A DNA stretch of 64,000 nucleotides from assembly GCF_023546765.1 (NCBI RefSeq), contig NZ_CP097484.1, forward strand, positions 6,134,001 through 6,198,000, read 5' to 3'. The DNA is from Methylobacterium tardum (GTDB lineage Bacteria; Pseudomonadota; Alphaproteobacteria; Rhizobiales; Beijerinckiaceae). The notes beneath the pieces were generated by a model that worked only from the letters and a program-made list of their open reading frames with translations, ran no database searches and had not been told where the DNA came from. Both the position numbers and the translations under genes were made by a program. Shown one piece after another: positions 45,815-57,806 of the stretch (positions are counted from its first letter, which is position 1; every line of letters starts with the position of its first letter).

Positions 45815-47145
45815 AACGCCTGCCGACCCTCGCCGAGGCCGTCCCGGTCTGGCTGCGGGTGGCGGCCCTGTCGTTTGGCGGCCCGGCCGGGCAGATCGCC
45901 GTGATGCACCGCATCCTGGTGGAGGAGCGGCGCTGGATCTCGGAGCGCCGCTTCCTGCACGGGCTCGGCTTCTGCACGCTCCTGCCCGGGCCGGAGGCGC
46001 AGCAGCTCGCGACCTATATCGGCTGGCTGATGCACGGGCCCGCGGGCGGCCTCGTGGCGGGCGGGCTGTTCGTCCTGCCGGGGCTCCTCGCCCTGATGGC
46101 GCTGAGCTGGCTCTACGTGCTGTACGGCCATGTCGATGTCGTCGCCGGCCTGTTCTTCGGGCTGAAGGCGGCGGTGCTGGCGATCGTGCTGCACGCCCTC
46201 TGGCGGCTCGGCGGCCGCGCCCTGCGCGACCGAACGGACCGGCTCATCGCCCTCGCGGCCTTCGTGGCGATCTTCGCGCTGGCCGTGCCGTTCCCGCTGG
46301 TGGTCATCGCGGCCGGCCTGCTGGGCCTCGCCCGCGGCCGGCGCCCGGCCCCCGAGACCGATGCGGCGCCCGCGGACGAGGCGGACGTGATCATCGGCGA
46401 GGCGGCGCTGCCGCGGGAGCGCGTCGGCGCCGCGGCCTCGCTGCGCGTGGCCGCCCTCTGGCTGGCGATCTGGCTCCTGCCGGTGGCGGCGCTGCTCGTT
46501 TTGCCCGGCGTGCCGCCGGTCTTCGGCCAGACGGCCCTGTTCTTCTCCAAGATGGCGCTCGTCACCTTCGGGGGCGCCTACGCGGCCCTGGCCTACGTGG
46601 CCCAGCAGGCGGTGGAGCATTATGGCTGGCTGCAGCCCGGCGAGATGCTCGACGGGCTCGGGCTCGCCGAGACCACCCCCGGCCCGCTGATCATGGTGCT
46701 CCAGTTCGTGGGCTTCCTGGCGGGCTTCCGGGCGCCCGGCACCCTGCCGCCGCTCGTCTCCGGGACGCTCGCGGGGCTCCTCACCACCTGGGTCACCTTC
46801 GTGCCGTGCTTCCTGTGGATCTTCGCCGGCGCGCCGCTGATCGGGCGCCTGCGCGGCAGCCGCCGGCTGGCGGGCGCGCTCTCGGCGATCACCGCCGCGG
46901 TGGCGGGGGTGATCCTCAATCTCGCAGTGTGGTTCGGATTGCGGACGCTGTTCACCCAGGTGGAGACGGTTCCGCTCGGGCCGCTGCGCCTCGACCTGCC
47001 GGTGCCGACGAGCCTCGACCCAGCCGCTCTGGCGCTGACGCTCGCCGCCATCCTGGCGGTGTTCCGCTTCGGGCTCGGCACGCTGCAGACCCTGGCGCTG
47101 TGCGCCGGGGCCGGGATGCTGCTGCGGCAGGCGGGGCTCGCTTGA
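45772..47145 (+). CDS. chrA: ChrA chromate transporter
   Basis: A 457-residue CHR-family membrane transporter with two homologous halves, each with a conserved opening: VRVAALSFGGPAGQIAVMHRILV and FFSKMALVTFGGAYAALAYV (FGGP/FGGA signature), followed by PGPEAQQLATYIG and TTPGPLIMVLQFVGFLAG. It probably effluxes chromate with sulfate-linked exchange. The start is uncertain: GTG 45772 lies inside the preceding gene; a later start just before VWLRVAALSFGG is possible. Confidence 0.85.
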   Translation: MGAPDRDGAAAHGLKRLPTLAEAVPVWLRVAALSFGGPAGQIAVMHRILVEERRWISERRFLHGLGFCTLLPGPEAQQLATYIGWLMHGPAGGLVAGGLFVLPGLLALMALSWLYVLYGHVDVVAGLFFGLKAAVLAIVLHALWRLGGRALRDRTDRLIALAAFVAIFALAVPFPLVVIAAGLLGLARGRRPAPETDAAPADEADVIIGEAALPRERVGAAASLRVAALWLAIWLLPVAALLVLPGVPPVFGQTALFFSKMALVTFGGAYAALAYVAQQAVEHYGWLQPGEMLDGLGLAETTPGPLIMVLQFVGFLAGFRAPGTLPPLVSGTLAGLLTTWVTFVPCFLWIFAGAPLIGRLRGSRRLAGALSAITAAVAGVILNLAVWFGLRTLFTQVETVPLGPLRLDLPVPTSLDPAALALTLAAILAVFRFGLGTLQTLALCAGAGMLLRQAGLA

Positions 47146-47217
47146 GCCGCGCCGTCATCGCGCGCGGCAATCCGATAATTCGATGCCCGAAAGGACCCAA
47201 AGCGCGCCATCACAGCC

Positions 47218-47329
47218 CGTCATCCCGGGGCCGCGCAGCGGAGCCCGGGATCCAGAGCCGCCGAGGCGCCCGATCATGGGCGACGGAGTCTCTGGGTTCC
47301 GGGCTCGCCTTCGGCGCCCCGGAACGACG
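47218..47329. repeat. Palindromic GC-rich intergenic repeat, copy 1
   Basis: Begins cgtcatcccggggccgcgca and ends cgccttcggcgccccggaac. Similar elements lie at 49797-49937 (opposite orientation) and 53047-53158. The outer parts are near-complementary. No coding content. Confidence 0.7.
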
Positions 47330-47401
47330 AGGGTGATCCGGTTTGCGCACGGGCGCTGATACGGCTCGACCGTTGCCTCCGCCCTTGGCGCCGAGGACGG
47401 A

Positions 47402-48802
47402 TCAGCCGCCGTAGCGCGCCTTCAGAAGTGCGTAGGTCAGCCGCGCGGTCTGGACCTCGCCGCCCTCCGGGCGACCGGGCTTCGTGGACGGGTTCCAGCC
47501 GTAGAGGTCGAAATGGCCGTGGGCCTTGGTCTTCGGCGCGAAGCGGCGCAGGAACAGGGCGGCGGTGATGGCACCCGCGAACGGGCCGCCCGAGACGTTG
47601 TTGAGATCGGCCACCTTGGAGTCGAGCAGGCTCGCGTAGGGCGCGTGCAGCGGCATGCGCCAGACCGGGTCGATCGCCCGCAGCCCGGCCTCCGCCACGG
47701 CGCCGGCCAGAGCCTCGTCCTCGGTGAAGAAGGCCGGGAGGTCCGGCCCGAGCGCCACGCGCGCCGCACCCGTGAGCGTCGAGAAGTCGAGGATCAGCTC
47801 CGGGCCCTCCGCGTCCGCCAGGGTCAGCGCGTCGGCGAGGATCAGCCGGCCCTCCGCGTCGGTGTTGCCGATCTCGACGCTGAGGCCGGCCCGGCTCGGC
47901 AGCACGTCGCCCGGGCGGAAGGCGTTCCCGGACACCGCGTTCTCCACAGCGGGGATCAGCACGCGCAGGCGCAGGTTCAGGCCGGCGCCCATCACCATGT
48001 CGGCGGCGGCCAGCGCCGCGGCGGCGCCGCCCATGTCCTTCTTCATCAGCAGCATCGCGGCGGACGGCTTGATGTCGAGACCACCGGTATCGAAGGCGAC
48101 GCCCTTGCCGACCAGGGTCACGCGCGGCGCCTCAGCCGGTCCCCAGGTCAGGTCGATCAGACGCGGCGCCCGCGGCGAGGCGGCGCCGACCGCCTGGATC
48201 AGCGGAAACTCCCGTTCCAGGGCATCGCCCTGCGTGACGCTGACGGCGGCACCGTGGCGCGCGGCGAGCGCCCGCGCGGCGGCCTCGATCGCGTCGGGCC
48301 CGAGATCGTTGGCCGGCGTGTTGACGAGATCGCGGCCCAGCGCCATCGCGGCGGCGATCCGCTCCACCTCGGCGGCATCAATGCCGGCCGGCGCCGCGAG
48401 GCGCGCCTTGGTTCCGCCCGCGGAGCGATAGCGGCCGAACCGGTAGCTTCCCATCAGCCAGGCGAGGGCGGCCTCGGCGGGTTCGGGCGCATTCTCCAGG
48501 CGGAAGGTGCCCTCGGGCAGCAGGCCGGGCAGCTTGCCGGCGAGCAGCCGGTCGTAGGCTCCCGCCTCGGGATCACCGAGGCCGAACAGCACTCGGGCGA
48601 GGGTGCCATCCGGGCCGGGCAGCAGGGCGAGGCTGCCCGCCTTCGGCTTGAACCCGACGGCGTGCGCGAAGCTGCGCTGGAGCGGCGCCAGGGCAGCCTC
48701 GGCCTCCACCCAGGTCGCCGTGGTCACCAAGGTGACCGGCACGGCCGGCGTGTCGCCGGGCAGCAGGGCGGGCGTCGATGCCTGGGTATCGGCCTGGGTC
48801 AT
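47402..48802 (-). CDS. Leucyl aminopeptidase family (M17) protein
   Basis: A 466-residue M17 metallo-aminopeptidase. The C-terminal domain carries the dinuclear-metal and catalytic motif NTDAEGRLILADALTLA, preceded by VGKGVAFDTGGLDIKPSAAM and LLMKKDMGGAAA. The N-terminal ~170 residues are a divergent non-catalytic domain. It removes N-terminal amino acids from peptides. It stands alone between two convergent/divergent neighbours. Confidence 0.88.
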   Translation of the reverse strand: MTQADTQASTPALLPGDTPAVPVTLVTTATWVEAEAALAPLQRSFAHAVGFKPKAGSLALLPGPDGTLARVLFGLGDPEAGAYDRLLAGKLPGLLPEGTFRLENAPEPAEAALAWLMGSYRFGRYRSAGGTKARLAAPAGIDAAEVERIAAAMALGRDLVNTPANDLGPDAIEAAARALAARHGAAVSVTQGDALEREFPLIQAVGAASPRAPRLIDLTWGPAEAPRVTLVGKGVAFDTGGLDIKPSAAMLLMKKDMGGAAAALAAADMVMGAGLNLRLRVLIPAVENAVSGNAFRPGDVLPSRAGLSVEIGNTDAEGRLILADALTLADAEGPELILDFSTLTGAARVALGPDLPAFFTEDEALAGAVAEAGLRAIDPVWRMPLHAPYASLLDSKVADLNNVSGGPFAGAITAALFLRRFAPKTKAHGHFDLYGWNPSTKPGRPEGGEVQTARLTYALLKARYGG

Positions 48803-48928
48803 GTGCCTCTCATGCGCCGCCGAGACCGGCGGCTTAACCGGTGATTAGGGTTAATGCTCTATCACCGGCCGGCCGGGGGCGTGAAGCACGCGCCAGAGTC
48901 CTCGGCTGAGCTGGCGGCGGAGCGCACG

Positions 48929-49732
48929 ATGATGACGGCCCTGATCCGGGTCCCGGGACCTGCGGCATCCGCCGGACGCCGCGTAACGCTCATGGCGATG
49001 TTCGTCGCCCTCGGGCTCGCCGGCTGCAACACCCGCTCCCCCGAGACCACAGGCTCGATCGGCGAGCTGGGCGGACGGCCGCCGGCCGCGCGTCAGGAGA
49101 CGGCGTCCCTGGCCGAGCGCTTCAACGCCAATCCCGGCGATGCCCGCGCGGCGATCGCCTATGCCCGCGCCCTGCGGGCGAACGACCAGATCAGCCAAGC
49201 CTCGGCGGTCCTGCAGCAGGCGGCCCTGCGCAACCCGCGCGACACGGCGCTCCTCGGCGCCTACGGCAAGTCGCTGGTCGAGGCCGGCCGCTTCCGGGAG
49301 GCGATCGACGTGCTCGCCAACGCCCATTCGCCGGCCGCGCCCGACTGGCGCATCCTGTCGGCGCAGGGCTCGGCCTCCGCGCAGCTCGGCGAGCAGGCCC
49401 GTGCACAGAGCTTCTACGAGGCCGCCCTCAAGATCCGACCGAACGAGCCTTCGCTCCTGTCCAATCTCGGCCTGTCCTACGCGCTGTCGCGCAACCTCGA
49501 CCAGGCCGAGCAGACCCTGCGGCTCGCTGCCGATCAGCCCGGCGCCGATGCGCGGGTGCGGGCGAATCTCGCCATGGTGCTGGGTCTCAAGGGCCGCTTC
49601 GCCGATGCCGAGGCGCTCCTGCGCCGCGACATGAGCCCCGAGGAGGCGGCCGCCAATGTCGCATCCCTGCGCAAGCTCGCGGCCCAGCCGAACCGGTCCA
49701 AGGCGCTGCCGGGGGTAAGCGTCCCGGGCTAG
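48929..49732 (+). CDS. TadD-like TPR lipoprotein
   Basis: A 267-residue exported TPR protein. Signal peptide with lipobox FVALGLAGC (lipid attachment at the Cys), a Ser/Thr linker, then TPR repeats: FNANPGDARAAIAYARALRAN, AALRNPRDTALLGAYGKSLVE, ALKIRPNEPSLLSNLGLSYAL, ADQPGADARVRANLAMVLGLK. The layout matches TadD of Flp-type pilus assembly. No other tad genes are in the window. Start ATG 48929 (or 48932) is chosen so that the lipobox is near the N-terminus; earlier in-frame codons are not supported. Confidence 0.75.
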   Translation: MMTALIRVPGPAASAGRRVTLMAMFVALGLAGCNTRSPETTGSIGELGGRPPAARQETASLAERFNANPGDARAAIAYARALRANDQISQASAVLQQAALRNPRDTALLGAYGKSLVEAGRFREAIDVLANAHSPAAPDWRILSAQGSASAQLGEQARAQSFYEAALKIRPNEPSLLSNLGLSYALSRNLDQAEQTLRLAADQPGADARVRANLAMVLGLKGRFADAEALLRRDMSPEEAAANVASLRKLAAQPNRSKALPGVSVPG

Positions 49733-50307
49733 GGCCGAGACGGCTTCGCCTCAATCGACCTTGTGAGCGGAGCGAAGCAATCCAGGGCAGCCGCGCCGTC
49801 ATTCCGGGTCGCCCCTGGCGAGCCCGGACCCGCCGGGGCACGCCGGAGGCGGGCAATCCAGAACCGCTTTCGGTGCCGGGACTTGGCGGGTCGGCGGGTC
49901 TGGATCCCGGGCTCCGCTGCGCGGCCCCGGGACGACGGGCTGACGCGGCTGCGACGCGACCACACCGGGAGACGGGGATGGTGCCCCGTTCCGAGATCGC
50001 ACGGCAGACCTGAACGTCCGTCGCAGCCAGTCACGGCCGGCCGCCTCCGCTCGTCCATCGTATCTCCGACAGGAAAACGCGCCTGTCATCGCGACCCGGT
50101 AGCGGCCAGATTCGAAAAGTTCTATATCCCTCCCTGGCTGCGCCGCGCGGCTCCACGGGCGTCCAAATCGCCCCCGCGCATCGTCTCCTGCCCGGGCACT
50201 CCCGGGGCGGCGCGCGCCCGTCGGGCGCTACACAGGCCGAACACAACTTCGTAGCGCAGGTCTTGCCTGCGCGTGTTCGACAACCCGCAGCGAGGATAGA
50301 ACCAGCC
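49733..50307. other. Intergenic region upstream of acnA with repeats
   Basis: 575 bases without a gene. It holds the degraded palindromic fragment 49763-49786, the repeat copy at 49797-49937, and the acnA promoter region. Several GC-rich hairpins (for example around 50195-50232) are seen; no regulatory motif was recognised. Confidence 0.5.
49797..49937. repeat. Palindromic GC-rich intergenic repeat, copy 2 (with fused repeat fragment)
   Basis: Begins cgtcattccgggtcgcccct and ends cgcggccccgggacgacg. It corresponds to copies at 47218 and 53047 in inverted order. A fragment of another palindrome type (gtgagcggagcgaagcaatc, 49763-49782) is joined to its left. Confidence 0.65.
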
Positions 50308-53007
<2,700 letters not shown>

Positions 53008-53046
53008 TCAGATCGGGTCCTTCCAGAGAGGCGATCGCAGCCGATC

Positions 53047-53158
53047 CGTCATCCCGGGGCCGCGCAGCGGATCCCGGGATCCAGATCCGCCGCGGTGTCA
53101 GAATGGGCACCGCTGTGGTTCCGGTTTTAGGGCTCGCCTTCGGCGCCCCGGAATGACG
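53047..53158. repeat. Palindromic GC-rich intergenic repeat, copy 3
   Basis: Begins cgtcatcccggggccgcgca and ends cgccccggaatgacg. It is highly similar to the copy at 47218-47329 in its outer arms, while the centre differs. Together with flanking sequence it fills the 306-base gap after acnA. Confidence 0.7.
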
Positions 53159-53313
53159 GTGCGAGGCGCCGGCCCAGCCCAGGCAGCATGAGGTGGCGCT
53201 CAATCGGGCGCCGCCTCATTTGTTTTCCAGATCGCGCATTTCGTTTGCGCACAACCTTGTTTGCCGTGCGCAGCGCCCCATAACCCGGCTCCTGAAGCCA
53301 GGATGGGACCTCG

Positions 53314-54000
53314 ATGAAGCACCTCAGCAAGACCCTCGTCGCCGCCGGCCTGACGGCTCTCCTGTCGAGCGCCGCCTTCGCCGCGCAGGTCGAGCGCGTC
53401 CGCGGCACCGTCGACAAGGCCGACGGCAGCACGGTCACGATCAAGACCGACGACGGCAAGTCCGAGACCGTCGATGTGAGCGGCGCGAAGTTCGCCTGGG
53501 TGGTCCCGTCGAGCCTCGACCAGATCAAGGACGGTGTCTTCATCGGCACCGCCACCAAGGGCGAGAACCCGATGACCGCCCTGGAGGTGGTCCTCTTCCC
53601 AGAATCGATGCGCGGCACCGGCGAGGGCCATTACGGCTGGGACACGATCACCGACCAGACCGCGGGCGCCGGCGCCAAGGTGAAGAGCGCCATGACCAAC
53701 GGCACGGTGAAGGCCGAGACGTCGAACGCGCCGAAGGTGAAGAGCGCCATGACCAACGGCACGGTGAAGGCCGACAAGGCGGCCTCGGGCGGCGAGCGCA
53801 CCTTGACGGTGAGTTACGGCAAGGACGGCTCCAAGGAGATCGTGGTGCCGTCCTCGGCGCCGATCGTCGCCTTCGAGCCGGCCGACAAGGCGATCCTGAC
53901 CCCCGGCTCGAAAGTCTTCGCGGTGGTCGCCAAGGACGGCAGCAAGGCGGAGGGCAAGCTCGTGGCGGTCGGCAAGGATGGCCTGACCCCGCCGATGTAG
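53314..54000 (+). CDS. Exported hypothetical protein with an internal tandem repeat
   Basis: A 228-residue exported protein: signal peptide LVAAGLTALLSSAAFAAQ, then an OB-like segment QVERVRGTVDKADGSTVTIK, and GENPMTALEVVLFPESMRG. Between residues 121 and 154 the motif KVKSAMTNGTVKA occurs twice with a 19-residue period (42 identical bases, 53677-53718 and 53734-53775). The first strands resemble periplasmic OB/metal-binding proteins of Rhizobiales; no family was assigned. Confidence 0.7.
   Translation: MKHLSKTLVAAGLTALLSSAAFAAQVERVRGTVDKADGSTVTIKTDDGKSETVDVSGAKFAWVVPSSLDQIKDGVFIGTATKGENPMTALEVVLFPESMRGTGEGHYGWDTITDQTAGAGAKVKSAMTNGTVKAETSNAPKVKSAMTNGTVKADKAASGGERTLTVSYGKDGSKEIVVPSSAPIVAFEPADKAILTPGSKVFAVVAKDGSKAEGKLVAVGKDGLTPPM
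53677..53775 (+). repeat. Intragenic direct repeat, 57-bp period
   Basis: Two 42-base identical copies separated so that they start 57 bases apart, in frame, in the gene 53314-54000. Likely produced by slippage or tandem duplication. Confidence 0.9.
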
Positions 54001-54320
54001 GCAGGAGCGCAGGACGCCCTCTTAACCCAATCCCATCATTCGGCGGCCGCCATGCTTCCCGTTGAGGCACGGCGACCGCCGCGACGTGCCGCTTGCGTTG
54101 ACATTACGACCTGCCATCTCGCGACTGAACCAGTGTGCAAAATTATTTCACAGACTCGGGCGCCATAAAATCCGGCTGGTCTTCGTTGTGTGCCCGACTT
54201 GCGGAGTATGTTCAAAGACATTTAACCCATAGTTCGCGGTATTTCTCCTAGGTTTGCTGGACATCTAGTTTTTTGAATCATAAAGATCCGCGCGTTTGAG
54301 CCCGTAATGCGAGACGTGTC
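54001..54320. other. Intergenic region upstream of the chemoreceptor gene
   Basis: 320 bases with lower GC than the surroundings. A TTGACA box at about 54098 is present without a clear -10. No gene seen. The unusual composition extends into the 5' part of the next gene. Confidence 0.4.
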
Positions 54321-56018
54321 ATGTCTATGCTTCGCGACGCCAGGATCTTCATCAAAGTTATGCTGCCTATTCTTCTGGTCGCCGTGATCTCCGGCGGTCT
54401 GATCGCATACGCGCGGCTGAACATGTTGAGCTTATCGTCTCAGATGCGTCGGATCGTCGACGTCGAGGCTCAGCATCTCAATCTGATGTTGCGATTCCGG
54501 GTCGTGGTCGGCGATCTGGCCACGCACGTTCGGGATCTGATTATCGAGACCGGCGAGAAGGAAATGGCGGCCTACAAGGCGCGGTCCGATCAAAGTCGAG
54601 CGCGTGCAGACACATTGCTGCAGCAATTGATTGCCTTGCCGGATGATGACGCGCAACACGCTGCGGATGTGCGTCTTCGGGCAAAATTCGCCGATTTCTT
54701 ATCTGCGCTCGATCACGTGTCCGCGCGTGCTCTCGTGAACGACAACGTGACGGCCAGAACTATCCTGATCAACGAAGCGGTTCCGATCAGTGTTGAGATG
54801 AACAGCATCGTGCGTGCGCAGCTCGAAACGCTGGAAAGCGCGCTGCAGGCGGTGCGTGACCAATCCGATCATGAAGTCGAGCGGTCCGTGACCATGCTGG
54901 TCATTGCCACCGTCCTCGGTCTCCTCTCTGCGATCGGTGTCGCCGGCCTCGTCGTCCGCGTCGGGGTCACCGGTCCGCTGCGTGGCTTGCGTGGCGTCCT
55001 GCAGCGTATGGCTCAGGGGGATGTGGAGATCGCGATCCCACAGGCGGCCCGTGCCGACGAGATCGGGGCGGTGGGCCGGGCCGTCGGCGATATCAAGCAG
55101 TTGGTTGCCCAGCAGGCCAAGGAGCAGGCCGAGATGCGTCAACGAGCCGCCGTCGCAGCCGAAGCGGGGCGCAAGCGTGCCATGAGCGAACTTGCGGACA
55201 CGTTCGAGCAGACGATCGGCGGGGTCGTGGACGTGGTCTCGTCCTCCGCTACGCAGCTGTACGCGACGGCCGAGATGTTGACAGCCACGGCCGCGGACTC
55301 GGCCGCGCAATCCAGTACCGTTGCGGCGGCGGCCGGGCAGGCGGCCGCCAACGTCGAGACGGTCGCGGCCGCTGCCGAGGAACTCGGTTCGTCCATCCAG
55401 GAGATTGGGCGCCAGATCGCAGCTTCGGTCGGCCTCGCCCGGAACGCGGTCGGCGAGGCCGGTGCGACAACGCAATTCGTCAACACCCTGCACGAATCCT
55501 CGCACCGGATCGGCGAGATGGTCGGATTGATTGCTGATATCGCGAGCCAGACCAATCTCTTGGCGCTGAACGCGACGATTGAGGCTGCCAGGGCGGGAGC
55601 GGCCGGGCGCGGCTTCGCGGTGGTCGCGGCCGAGGTGAAGGCTCTGGCTGAGCAGACCGCCAAGGTCACCGCGGCGATCACCGGGCAGATCGGCGAGGTT
55701 CGGTGCGCCACCGGACAGGCCGTCACGGCGATCGGCACGATCACGGCGCGGATCGGCGAGATCAACGGTGTGGCGGCGACGATCGCTGCTGCGGTCGAGC
55801 AGCAGGGCGCCGCGACCAGCGAGATCGTGCGCAACGTCAGCGAAGCATCAGCCGGCACCGGAGAGGTGACGACCAACATCGCCATCGTCGCCGAGGCCTC
55901 GGGTCAGACGGGGACGGCTGCCACGCAAGTCCTTGGCGCCGCCTCGGAGATGTCGAGTCAGGCCGATCGGCTGAGATCCGAGGTGATCCGTTTCCTCGAC
56001 AGCGTGCGTGCGGCCTGA
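54321..56018 (+). CDS. Methyl-accepting chemotaxis protein
   Basis: A 565-residue transmembrane chemoreceptor. TM1 is near residues 13-29 ([21 protein letters not shown]), the ligand region about 35-190, TM2 about 191-215 ([22 protein letters not shown]), HAMP about 215-265 ([20 protein letters not shown]), and the signalling coiled coil with hairpin segment [20 protein letters not shown] and [20 protein letters not shown]. It signals through CheA/CheW, none of which are here. Its ligand is unknown. The 5' half has a lower GC content than its neighbours. Confidence 0.9.
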   Translation: MSMLRDARIFIKVMLPILLVAVISGGLIAYARLNMLSLSSQMRRIVDVEAQHLNLMLRFRVVVGDLATHVRDLIIETGEKEMAAYKARSDQSRARADTLLQQLIALPDDDAQHAADVRLRAKFADFLSALDHVSARALVNDNVTARTILINEAVPISVEMNSIVRAQLETLESALQAVRDQSDHEVERSVTMLVIATVLGLLSAIGVAGLVVRVGVTGPLRGLRGVLQRMAQGDVEIAIPQAARADEIGAVGRAVGDIKQLVAQQAKEQAEMRQRAAVAAEAGRKRAMSELADTFEQTIGGVVDVVSSSATQLYATAEMLTATAADSAAQSSTVAAAAGQAAANVETVAAAAEELGSSIQEIGRQIAASVGLARNAVGEAGATTQFVNTLHESSHRIGEMVGLIADIASQTNLLALNATIEAARAGAAGRGFAVVAAEVKALAEQTAKVTAAITGQIGEVRCATGQAVTAIGTITARIGEINGVAATIAAAVEQQGAATSEIVRNVSEASAGTGEVTTNIAIVAEASGQTGTAATQVLGAASEMSSQADRLRSEVIRFLDSVRAA

Positions 56019-56073
56019 TCGGCGGGCATCCCTGGACGGGAGCCGCCGACGCGCGGCCCCCGTCCGAAATCGG

Positions 56074-56736
<663 letters not shown>

Positions 56737-56760
56737 ATCGTTCGCTCCCTTCCCGTCCGA

Positions 56761-57501
56761 TCAGTGCGTGCCGCCGCCGGCCGCCGCGGCCGGGGTGCTG
56801 TCGCCGCGCTTGCGCGTGGTGCGCTGCTCGATGCGCTTGTCGCGCACGCCCACGTTAATGATGCGCTTCACGAAGATGCCGGGCGTGTGGATCGTGTCCG
56901 GATCGATCTCGCCCGGCTTCACGAGGTGCTCGACCTGCGCCACCGTCATCTTGGCCGCGGTGGCCATCATCGGGTTGAAGTTGCGGGCGGTCATCCGGTA
57001 GCGGAGGTTGCCCTCGGTGTCGCCGGTATGGGCGTGGACCAGGGCGATGTCGGCGAACAGGCCGCGCTCCATCACGTACTGCTCGCCGTCGAACTCGCGG
57101 ACCTCCTTGCCCTCGGCGACCTTGGTGCCGACGCCGGTCTTGGTGAAGAAGGCCGGGATGCCGGCGCCGCCGGCGCGGATCCGCTCGGCCAGCGTGCCTT
57201 GCGGGTTGAACTCGATCTCCAGCTCGCCGCCGAGATACTGGCGGGCAAATTCCTTGTTCTCGCCGACATAGGACGAGATCATCTTCCGCACCTGGCGCGT
57301 GTCGAGGAGCTTGCCGAGGCCGACGCCGTCGATGCCGGCATTGTTCGAGACGACCGTCAGGCCCTTGACGCCCGAGAGGCGCACCGCCTCGATCAGTTCA
57401 TCCGGGATGCCGCACAGCCCGAAGCCGCCGCACATCACCATCATGTCGTCGCGCAGGAGCCCAGCCAAGGCCGCGGCGGCATCCGTGTAGACCTTCTTCA
57501 T
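56761..57501 (-). CDS. scoA: 3-oxoacid CoA-transferase subunit A
   Basis: A 246-residue alpha subunit with MMVMCGGFGLCGIPDELIEA, VVSNNAGIDGVGLGKLLDTR, EFNPQGTLAERIRAGGAGIPAF, and KTGVGTKVAEGKEV. Start ATG 57501 (MKKVYTDAAAA) matches the usual N-terminus; the frame is open further upstream. Pairs with scoB in one operon. Divergent from the AsmA-like gene. Confidence 0.85.
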   Translation of the reverse strand: MKKVYTDAAAALAGLLRDDMMVMCGGFGLCGIPDELIEAVRLSGVKGLTVVSNNAGIDGVGLGKLLDTRQVRKMISSYVGENKEFARQYLGGELEIEFNPQGTLAERIRAGGAGIPAFFTKTGVGTKVAEGKEVREFDGEQYVMERGLFADIALVHAHTGDTEGNLRYRMTARNFNPMMATAAKMTVAQVEHLVKPGEIDPDTIHTPGIFVKRIINVGVRDKRIEQRTTRKRGDSTPAAAAGGGTH

Positions 57502-57806
57502 CGAACCGTCCTTTTCCCGCCGGGCCTGACCGGCCGAAACTTTGGCAAGCGCGTTTCCTCGCGCCTGCTGTTCCCGATTCCGCCGTCGAAATCCAGTGCT
57601 GCGCCGCGCGAGCTGGTGCGGTCCGGGTTGATCCGTAACCGCCGCGGCCTGGGGAGGGATCGGCGGCTTCGCGCAGGTCCGGCAGACAAACGCCGCGAAG
57701 GGCGCTAGAACACCCCCTCGACGTGCAGACCCTGCCGGGCCGCGACGGCTTGAGGGGGCCTGTCGCGGCACCCGGCTTCCGGCCGCAGCCGCGGCCCGTC
57801 CGGAGC
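57502..57806. other. Divergent promoter region (scoA / AsmA-like gene)
   Basis: 305 bases between divergent starts. No gene, operator or terminator could be recognised; open frames cross it but carry no family content. Confidence 0.4.

Noticed and set aside
47513..48844. Open frame of 443 codons on the plus strand
   Set aside because: Opposite the leucyl aminopeptidase gene; no motif.
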